Assembly (NCBI GenBank): GCA_910584435.1
Contig: CAJUAP010000006.1
Coordinates: 67,135-93,051, forward strand
Source: an uncultured Acetatifactor sp.
Lineage (GTDB): Bacteria > Bacillota > Clostridia > Lachnospirales > Lachnospiraceae
Direction of reading: 5' to 3'
Length of the DNA stretch: 25,917 bases
A program made the position numbers and the translations under genes. Of the stretch, positions 14,277 to 19,166 are shown piece after piece. Below the pieces are notes generated by a model that was not told where the DNA came from, ran no database searches, and worked only from the letters and a program-made list of their open reading frames with translations. Every line of letters starts with the position of its first letter. Within the stretch, counting starts at the first letter, position 1.

Positions 14277-15137
14277 ATGGAATTATTGTCAGCTTGTTAT
14301 TATCAACGGGGCAGGAATGACGCTTCATTACTGCTGCAGAAAATTCGTTACAGGCAGGTGCAGATATTGTTTACCTGTATATGTGCAGGAACCGGCAACG
14401 GTGCAGGCAGGGCGGGGAGTTATATGGCAGAACAGATTCTGCATTGGTTTCGGAATCTGGATATCAAGGACATATTCAGGAAGCCGGAAAAGGGCTTGAT
14501 GCGGCTGGAAGAGAGCCTGTGTAAAGCGGTTTACCGAACTGACGGGGAATTGGAGTATAGTGGGATGATGGGAGAGGAGCGGAAGGTGAATGTGGTGGGG
14601 ATGTTCTGCATTGAGAACAGATATGTGATGTTCCGAAGGGGCGCAGGACATGTCTGTCTCATCAATACGGCATTTGGCCGCGTACATATTCGGCATATGT
14701 GCAGGCTATGCAGGTGCGTTGGGGATGGCAGAGACGGCAGGGATAGTGGGTACAGTGGGGGCAGCAGAGACATTGCGGACGGCAGAAACAGCGAGGACAG
14801 CGAGGGCAGCAGAGACATTGTGGACGGCAGGAACAACAGAGACGGTAAGGACAGCGGGAGCGGCAGGAACAGTGGGGATGGCAGAGACGATAGGAACAGG
14901 GAAGGCCGGGAGGACAGAATGTGTATAGAACAGGGAGTGCTGCAGCCGGATATTGTCATGTTGTTTTCCATGGATGACTTCTGCCGATATGTCACAGATA
15001 AGATGATAGAAGATGGTCTGGCGGTGAGAGAGGTGGTAACGGAAGAGCAGATGGACAGGCATATCAAAGAACTGGGAAAGGAAGGGGAACGGCTTGGAGG
15101 TATGGATATGGGAGCAGTATTATTAAGAACCTGTTGA
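14277..15137 (+). CDS. Degenerate PP2C-like protein (probable pseudophosphatase)
   Basis: A 286-residue protein reading like a diverged PP2C-type Ser/Thr phosphatase. RGRNDASLLL resembles the N-terminal NEDA motif, ILFTCICAGTGNGAGRAGSYMAEQIL sits where VADGMGGH..GE..S should be, and NVVGMFCIENRYVMFRRGAGHVCLIN sits in place of the GDSR strand pair. IVMLFSMDDFCRYV resembles the LLxSDGL motif. The DGxGG Asp and the GDSR Asp are absent, so metal binding and catalysis are doubtful. Between the core and the last motif lies a low-complexity Gly/Asp/Arg/Ser insert (about residues 148-216). AGAGG precedes the ATG by 8 bases. The Hanks-type kinase gene follows after a repeat array, which supports a signalling pair. 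The assignment rests on motif order and neighbour; an unrelated fold is possible. Confidence 0.5.
   Translation: MELLSACYYQRGRNDASLLLQKIRYRQVQILFTCICAGTGNGAGRAGSYMAEQILHWFRNLDIKDIFRKPEKGLMRLEESLCKAVYRTDGELEYSGMMGEERKVNVVGMFCIENRYVMFRRGAGHVCLINTAFGRVHIRHMCRLCRCVGDGRDGRDSGYSGGSRDIADGRNSEDSEGSRDIVDGRNNRDGKDSGSGRNSGDGRDDRNREGREDRMCIEQGVLQPDIVMLFSMDDFCRYVTDKMIEDGLAVREVVTEEQMDRHIKELGKEGERLGGMDMGAVLLRTC
14715..14925 (+). repeat. Degenerate GGCAG/GACAG-type low-complexity repeat within the PP2C-like gene
   Basis: Purine-rich units such as GGCAGAGACGGCAGG and GGACAGCGAGGGCAGC recur irregularly and encode the Gly/Asp/Arg/Ser-rich insert. The alternate frame is also open, reading Ala/Glu/Thr/Gly, as expected from the repeat composition and not as evidence for a second gene. 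Confidence 0.7.
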
Positions 15138-15398
15138 GAAGGGGAAAATCCTGGAAGACAGAAATCAGGGCAGATGAAAAGGGGAAATCCTGAAAAACAG
15201 AAATCAGGGCAGGTGAGAAGGGGGAAATCCTGAAAAACAGAAATCAGGGCAGATGAAAAGGGGAAATCCTGAAAAACAGAAATCAGAGCAGGTGAAAAGG
15301 AGGAAATCCTGGAAGACAGAAATCAGAGCAGGTGAAAAGGAGGAAATCCTGGAAGACAGAAATCAGGGCAGGTGAAAAGGAGGAAGTCCGGGGAACAG
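15135..15398. repeat. Tandem array of a 39/40-bp unit (six copies and a partial seventh)
   Basis: Units start at 15135, 15175, 15214, 15254, 15293, 15333 and 15373, each beginning TGARAAGG. The first TGA is the stop codon of the PP2C-like gene. Unit lengths alternate between 39 and 40, so no reading frame is kept. Each copy carries a purine run such as AAAAGGAGGAAATCC that resembles a Shine-Dalgarno site, and every copy ends CAGARATCAGRGCAGR-like. The seventh copy decays after about 26 bases. The array fills most of the 334-base gap before the kinase gene. Confidence 0.9.
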
Positions 15399-15471
15399 AG
15401 CCGGATGCTGGCCGGAAAATTAGGAGCAGGACTTCAAGGACTCATGATAAAGAGATGGAAGGGATGATGTG

Positions 15472-16386
15472 ATGCGAGAAAGTGTACAACAGCATGATAT
15501 GGAATGTGACAAGAAAGAACAGTGGATACGAGTGCAGTCTATGTTGGCCCACAGGGGATATACTTGCCTGAAACTGGCAGGACAAGGAGCATTTTCCAGA
15601 GTCTATTGTCTGGAAGATGGAAAAGACGGCAGAATATATGCCTGCAAAGTCAGTCCGGACACCGTTCGGCTGGAACAGGAAGCAGGAATGATGGAAAAAC
15701 TGCGGCATCCATTGTTTGCAAAATATTATGGAATGTGGCAGGAGACAGGAAAAGGATTTTTACTGATGGAATATGTGACGGGAAGCAATGTGAAGGAGAT
15801 GCTGAAAAGGAGGAGGCATTTTTCGGTGGAACAGGCACTCTATATGGGCATGGAGCTGGCGGAGGGACTTCGGACACTTCATGAAGGTGGAGAGGCATTG
15901 GTATTCCGTGATGTAAAACCTGAAAATATGATAATAGGGCAGAATGGCATGGTGAAATTAATTGATTTCGGATGTGCCTGCGCCGTGGGAAGAAGGGCAG
16001 CTTCCAGAGCAGGAACGCCTGGCTTTGCCGCTCCGGAACAAATGCAGGAAGAAGGGATTCTTACAGCTGCCTGTGATGTGTATGGGTGGGGACAGACCAT
16101 GAAGGCACTGCTTGGGGCAGAGGAGAATTATGTCATATCAGGACAGGAGAACAGACAGAGAAGGACAATGAGAAAGCAGTTATACCGTATCCTGGAGGCG
16201 TGTACAAAGAGGAAAGCTTCCGAACGTATACCGGATATGAGGGGAGTTATGGCTGCACTGATGCCGTTTATGCCGCTGTATGCGGAAAAGCGCAGCAGAA
16301 GAGTAGATAGAAAGTCCTTGCACTTTCAAAAAGGGATGGTCTGTGAGAAGAATATTATTCTTCTTGCAGATTGGCTATACCGCTGA
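15472..16386 (+). CDS. Hanks-type serine/threonine protein kinase
   Basis: A cytoplasmic protein kinase of 304 residues. Seen in order: GQGAFSRVY glycine loop, ACK with ATP-binding Lys59, a helix C Glu in LEQEAGMM, LLMEYVTGSNVKEML hinge, FRDVKPENMI with catalytic Asp147, LIDFGCA with metal Asp165, GTPGFAAPEQ activation-segment end, and CDVYGWGQTM. All catalytic residues are present, so it is probably active. HRD is FRD, a mild change. The short C-terminal tail (about 275-304) has no transmembrane helix, PASTA or FHA domain, unlike PrkC. ATG 15472 is chosen over GTG 15469, with GGAAGG 8 bases upstream. The PP2C-like gene 334 bases upstream is the likely partner; whether it reverses or modulates the phosphorylation is unknown. 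Confidence 0.88.
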   Translation: MRESVQQHDMECDKKEQWIRVQSMLAHRGYTCLKLAGQGAFSRVYCLEDGKDGRIYACKVSPDTVRLEQEAGMMEKLRHPLFAKYYGMWQETGKGFLLMEYVTGSNVKEMLKRRRHFSVEQALYMGMELAEGLRTLHEGGEALVFRDVKPENMIIGQNGMVKLIDFGCACAVGRRAASRAGTPGFAAPEQMQEEGILTAACDVYGWGQTMKALLGAEENYVISGQENRQRRTMRKQLYRILEACTKRKASERIPDMRGVMAALMPFMPLYAEKRSRRVDRKSLHFQKGMVCEKNIILLADWLYR

Positions 16387-16403
16387 AAGTCCGATTCTGC
16401 ACC

Positions 16404-16423
16404 AGTTCATGTATTGTGTGTGC
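16404..16423 (+). repeat. Dispersed repeat shared with 8702-8721
   Basis: AGTTCATGTATTGTGTGTGC differs from 8702-8721 at a single base. It begins the repeat-rich gap between the kinase and transaldolase genes. Confidence 0.5.
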
Positions 16424-16480
16424 TTCCTGCCGGAAACTTGCGCGCGTCAAAACGCATTTTGGGGTTTTGTGAGCATTCAT

Positions 16481-16512
16481 GTAACAGTTCAGCGGCATGT
16501 CTGAACTGCTGC
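16481..16512. repeat. TIR-loop-TIR hairpin of the MITE family
   Basis: GTAACAGTTCAG (16481-16492) and CTGAACTGCTGC (16501-16512) form a 12-bp stem with one mismatch and one G-T pair across the 8-base loop CGGCATGT. The left arm is identical to the outer 12 bases of the MITE terminus. No flanking duplication is evident. Confidence 0.55.
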
Positions 16513-16551
16513 GGACTATAATACGTAATGTGCAAAATTGCCATGAATTGC

Positions 16552-16580
16552 TTGATGTTTGTACGAAAATTCAGTATACT
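16552..16580 (+). promoter_or_regulatory. Promoter of the transaldolase gene
   Basis: TTGATG (16552-16557) and TATACT (16575-16580) are separated by 17 bases, 32 bases before the start codon, with AAGGAGAGG as ribosome site in between. Confidence 0.7.
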
Positions 16581-16612
16581 AAATGTAAATATATAGAAAA
16601 GGAGAGGTTGCT

Positions 16613-17266
16613 ATGCGTTTTTTTATTGATACCGCTAAGGTTGAGGACATTAAGAAGGCAAATGATATGGGGGTGATCTGTGGTGTTACTACGAATCCGT
16701 CTCTGATTGCGAAGGAGGGAAGAGTATTTGAAGAGGTGATCGCAGAGATTGCTTCCATTGTGGATGGTCCTATCAGTGGGGAAGTGAGAGCTACTACGGT
16801 GGATGCGGAGGGTATGATCCGCGAGGGCAGGGAAATTGCTAAGATTCATCCGAATATGGTGGTGAAGATTCCTATGACGGTGGAAGGATTGAAGGCGTGT
16901 AAGGTGTTATCTGCCGAAGGTGTTAAGGTGAATGTGACGTTAATTTTTACGGCAAATCAGGCATTGCTTGCAGCTCGTGCAGGTGCGGCATTTGTATCTC
17001 CCTTTCTGGGACGTCTGGATGACATCAGTCAAAGGGGGGTTGATTTGATACGGGAAATTGCGGATATTTTTGCGGTGACGGATCTGGATACGGAAATCAT
17101 TGCAGCAAGTGTACGTAATCCCGTTCATGTGACAGACTGTGCGCTGGCAGGTGCGGATATTGCCACAGTGCCATATGCTGTGATTGAACAGATGGTGAAG
17201 CATCCGTTGACGGATGCCGGTATTGCAAAATTCCAGGCCGATTACAGAGCTGTATTTGGAGAATAG
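16613..17266 (+). CDS. tal: Transaldolase of the small TalC/Fsa subfamily
   Basis: Moves a dihydroxyacetone unit between sugar phosphates in the non-oxidative pentose phosphate pathway through a Schiff base on Lys85 (MVVKIPMT). Its 217 residues match the short decameric subfamily that also includes E. coli fructose 6-phosphate aldolase (FSA). Two positions favour transaldolase over FSA: Phe131 in SPFLGRLDD, where FSA has Tyr131, and Glu57 in ISGEV, where FSA has Gln59. Other motifs are MRFFIDTA, GVTTNPSLIAKEG and VTLIFTANQALLAARAGA. It has its own promoter and is followed by hairpins, so it appears to be a single-gene unit. Confidence 0.93.
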   Translation: MRFFIDTAKVEDIKKANDMGVICGVTTNPSLIAKEGRVFEEVIAEIASIVDGPISGEVRATTVDAEGMIREGREIAKIHPNMVVKIPMTVEGLKACKVLSAEGVKVNVTLIFTANQALLAARAGAAFVSPFLGRLDDISQRGVDLIREIADIFAVTDLDTEIIAASVRNPVHVTDCALAGADIATVPYAVIEQMVKHPLTDAGIAKFQADYRAVFGE

Positions 17267-17283
17267 CAAAAGGCAGGCATTGT

Positions 17284-17339
17284 GCCGCCCGAAGAGTTAG
17301 GTCATGCCTCTTGGCGGCATGTCGTGAAATGTGTAGGAA
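17284..17339 (+). repeat. Hairpin plus GGCATGT-type dispersed repeat after the transaldolase gene
   Basis: GCCGCC (17284-17289) pairs with GGCGGC (17313-17318), and AAGAG (17292-17296) with CTCTT (17308-17312). The following GGCATGTCGTGAAATGTG resembles segments at 8732 and 25135. Its lack of a T-run makes it a poor terminator. Confidence 0.5.
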
Positions 17340-17352
17340 TCGCAGACATAAA

Positions 17353-17381
17353 GAGACCGGAGCAGGGTCTGCTCCGGCCTC
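17353..17381 (-). terminator. Likely terminator of the SASP gene
   Basis: CCGGAGCAG (17357-17365) pairs perfectly with CTGCTCCGG (17369-17377) across a 3-base loop, with three outer pairs after one mismatch. On the minus strand it is followed by TCTCTTTATG, a modest T-rich tail. It lies between convergent genes and may act in both directions. Confidence 0.6.
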
Positions 17382-17452
17382 TTGGCATGAAAACAGGTTT
17401 TCAGGCACGAAGTGCTCTGGGCTTGTCAGCCCTGAATAATAGTTGCCTGAGT

Positions 17453-17653
17453 TTATTTCATCTGCTCTTCCTGCTTCCTGATCATACGGCGAACCATTTC
17501 GCCTCCGATGGAACCAGCTTCGCGGGAAGTCAGATCGCCATTGTAGCCTTCCTTAAGGTTTACACCCAGCTCGGATGCTACCTCGGTTTTAAAACGATCC
17601 ATTGCTGCCTTTGCTTCAGGCACTTCTACTCTATTGCTTCTGTTTCCTGACAT
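17453..17653 (-). CDS. Alpha/beta-type small acid-soluble spore protein (SASP)
   Basis: A 66-residue protein that coats and protects DNA in the dormant spore and is degraded on germination. Seen: the first conserved block AMDRFKTEVASELGV (about residues 17-31), containing the site TEVA cut by the germination protease GPR, and the second block GDLTSREAGSIGGEMVRRMI (about 39-58), which contacts DNA. GGAGGTG precedes the ATG on the minus strand. Upstream sits a promoter of the forespore SigF/SigG type. It confirms that the organism carries spore genes. The family is multi-copy, so a specific ssp letter is not given. Confidence 0.95.
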   Translation of the reverse strand: MSGNRSNRVEVPEAKAAMDRFKTEVASELGVNLKEGYNGDLTSREAGSIGGEMVRRMIRKQEEQMK

Positions 17654-17686
17654 TTCTTTTTCACCTCCGTTTATTATAAGCTATTT

Positions 17687-17759
17687 ATCTTCAAGATAAG
17701 TGCCGCACGCACTTTATCTTGAAGATGCAAGATGAAGTGTTTCGCTGCGACTTATCTTG
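17687..17759 (-). promoter_or_regulatory. Structured 5' leader of the SASP gene
   Basis: ATCTTCAAGATAAGTGC (17687-17703) pairs with 17709-17726 with a single extra base, giving a 17-bp stem and a 5-base loop. A second, imperfect stem pairs CAAGATGAAGT (from 17729) with ACTTATCTTG (to 17759). Both lie inside the predicted leader, which is about 100 nt. They may stabilise the spore mRNA or be a repeat insertion, since the AAGATAAGT core recurs three to four times. Confidence 0.6.
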
Positions 17760-17763
17760 GTCT

Positions 17764-17792
17764 TAGTATGACCTGACAGTTAGAAAATATGT
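17764..17792 (-). promoter_or_regulatory. Forespore (SigG/SigF-type) promoter of the SASP gene
   Basis: On the minus strand ACATA (17788-17792) and CATACTA (17764-17770) are separated by 17 bases. This fits the known SigG consensus (GCATR and CATNNTA), as expected for a SASP gene. Confidence 0.7.
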
Positions 17793-17839
17793 TGGAAACT
17801 TTTAGGGAATTTTGCATGATTTAAAAATGCGATTTAAGA

Positions 17840-17868
17840 TTGAAGTCTGAAATGATATGTTGTACAAT
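17840..17868 (+). promoter_or_regulatory. SigA-type promoter of the response regulator unit
   Basis: TTGAAG (17840-17845) and TACAAT (17863-17868) lie 17 bases apart. The response regulator starts about 300 bases downstream, so the transcript would have a long leader. Confidence 0.65.
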
Positions 17869-17885
17869 AAAATAAAGAGGGGTGT

Positions 17886-18130
17886 CTGAACTGTTACAGT
17901 AAACCTCCATGCATTCCGGCCGCACCGCCATGCATGAAAGTAAGGCAATAAAGGGAACTGCCTGGAGGTTTACTGTGTGCTTGTGCCTGGCACACTGGGA
18001 TGTACACAAACCGCAAAGGCATGCGGTTTGGCGCACAGCTGTCTTGCATGCCATAGAATATGGCATTAATGAGCAAGGAAGTTCATTTTGACTGCGCGGT
18101 TTCCGCAAGGCAGGTTACAGGACTTTCACA
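17886..18130 (+). promoter_or_regulatory. Long structured leader before the response regulator gene
   Basis: Several hairpins occur in a row. ACAGTAAACCTCC (17896-17908) pairs with GGAGGTTTACTGT (17964-17976) and encloses CATGCAT/ATGCATG (17908-17936). CAAACCGC pairs with GCGGTTTG (18007-18030). ATGCCAT pairs with ATGGCAT (18048-18066). A MITE-type end, CTGAACTGTTAC (17886-17897), begins the stretch, and a dispersed-repeat copy (18083-18110) lies near its end. There is no T-run. It could be a regulatory RNA or a pile-up of repeats; no known riboswitch class is recognised. Confidence 0.5.
18083..18110. repeat. Dispersed repeat, copy 2 (inverted relative to 10987-11016)
   Basis: TCATTTTGACTGCGCGGTTT (18083-18102) is the exact reverse complement of 10996-11015, and the similarity extends over the following bases (CCGCAAGGC). 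Confidence 0.55.
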
Positions 18131-18168
18131 GTAAACGCCAAATGAATGGAAAGGAAGGAGGCATTGTC

Positions 18169-19053
18169 ATGAAGTATAAAGCGTTGTTGATGGGAAAAAA
18201 CGGTTCAATAATCAGTGATTTTTTTGCTCAGATGGATGACGACTTCGAGGTTTTGACTACTTCAGAACGATATGGAGATATCATAGGGCATATCAAGTAT
18301 TTTCTGCCGGATGTTTTCGTTTATTGTATTGCAAATGAAACAAGAGATACCATGATGCGTATGCTCAATGTCAAAATGAAATTATCTGAGTTCAGAATCC
18401 CGTTTGTATTGTTTGGTTCGGAAGATGAGTGTGTGGAATTTAACAGAATTGCTATCAATGTGGCAGATCTGACACTTGTAAAGCCTATGGCTGCAAGTAC
18501 GGTGCAGAAAAAGCTATGCAAATATCTTGACGGACACCAGCCCGAAGTCAAAAAAACGCCGGATTTACAAGAGGGATTTGTATTTCCTGAAGATGTCCCC
18601 TTCAGGAGGAAATCGCCCGTGGCAGGAGCCGTGTTCGCGGAGGACGGATATTCCGGCCGGGATGAGGGGCAGTTAAAGCCTCTGAAGCCGCAGCGCAAAC
18701 ATATTCTGGTAGTGGATGATGCGCCCATGATGCTGAAGACCATCAAGGAGCAGCTTCACGGCAGCTATGATATTGCAACGGCTGTCAATGGGGGAATTGC
18801 ACTTAAGTTTCTGGAGAAGAAAAAGACGGATCTTATTCTGCTGGACTTTGAAATGCCTGTGGAAAACGGACCGGCTGTGCTGGAGAAGCTGAGGGCCAAT
18901 CCGGCGACCAGAGATATACCGGTAGTATTTCTGACCGGGGTATCTGACAGGGAGAAGATTCAGGAAGCGCTCGTTTTAAAACCGCAGGGATACCTTTTGA
19001 AACCAATTGACCGTGAAAAGCTTCTGGAAGTGATTCATAAGGTGATAGGGTAG
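18169..19053 (+). CDS. Response regulator with two receiver-like domains
   Basis: A 294-residue cytoplasmic signalling protein. The C-terminal receiver (about residues 175-294) is complete: ILVVDDAPMM with acidic Asp183/Asp184, LLDFEMP with phospho-acceptor Asp226, FLTGVSD with the conserved Thr, and LKPID with Lys278. The N-terminal 125 residues look like a degenerate receiver fold (MKYKALLMGKNG, then IKYFLPDVFVYCIA, then LVKPM) without the acidic pair. There is no DNA-binding output domain, so it acts by protein contact or as a phosphorelay step. ATG 18169 follows GGAGG at 8 bases; the open frame from 18088 is only leader sequence. The hybrid kinase gene follows in the same direction and is the obvious partner. 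Confidence 0.88.
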   Translation: MKYKALLMGKNGSIISDFFAQMDDDFEVLTTSERYGDIIGHIKYFLPDVFVYCIANETRDTMMRMLNVKMKLSEFRIPFVLFGSEDECVEFNRIAINVADLTLVKPMAASTVQKKLCKYLDGHQPEVKKTPDLQEGFVFPEDVPFRRKSPVAGAVFAEDGYSGRDEGQLKPLKPQRKHILVVDDAPMMLKTIKEQLHGSYDIATAVNGGIALKFLEKKKTDLILLDFEMPVENGPAVLEKLRANPATRDIPVVFLTGVSDREKIQEALVLKPQGYLLKPIDREKLLEVIHKVIG

Positions 19054-19055
19054 GA

Positions 19056-19129
19056 CCTCCTAAGCCCCGGAAGGATTTACTGACGCGTCTGCGGCAGGAA
19101 ATTCTTCCAGATTCAGGGGGCTTGGGAGG
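19056..19129 (+). repeat. Long hairpin between response regulator and hybrid kinase genes
   Basis: CCTCCTAAGCCCC (19056-19068) pairs with GGGGCTTGGGAGG (19117-19129) with one wobble. Directly inside, GGAAGGATTT (19069-19078) pairs with AAATTCTTCC (19099-19108), closing on a loop with the palindrome GACGCGTC. There is no T-run. It could set the relative expression of the two genes by RNA processing or attenuation. Confidence 0.65.
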
Positions 19130-19166
19130 GGAGTTGCGGAACTAAATTAGATGAGAGGACGAAAGG

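Noticed and set aside
14650..14928. Open frame inside the PP2C-like gene encoding an Ala/Glu/Thr/Gly repeat protein
   Set aside because: It is the alternate frame of a purine-rich DNA repeat, lacks a ribosome site and lies wholly inside the longer gene.
15135..15398. CRISPR array
   Set aside because: The units abut one another with no unique spacers, drift in sequence, and no cas genes are present.
17896..17976. Terminal inverted repeats of another MITE (ACAGTAAACCTCC pair)
   Set aside because: The flanks show no target duplication, so it is treated as a leader hairpin.
18088..18168. Extended start of the response regulator at 18088
   Set aside because: The residues come from the dispersed repeat and leader; ATG 18169 has a proper Shine-Dalgarno site.
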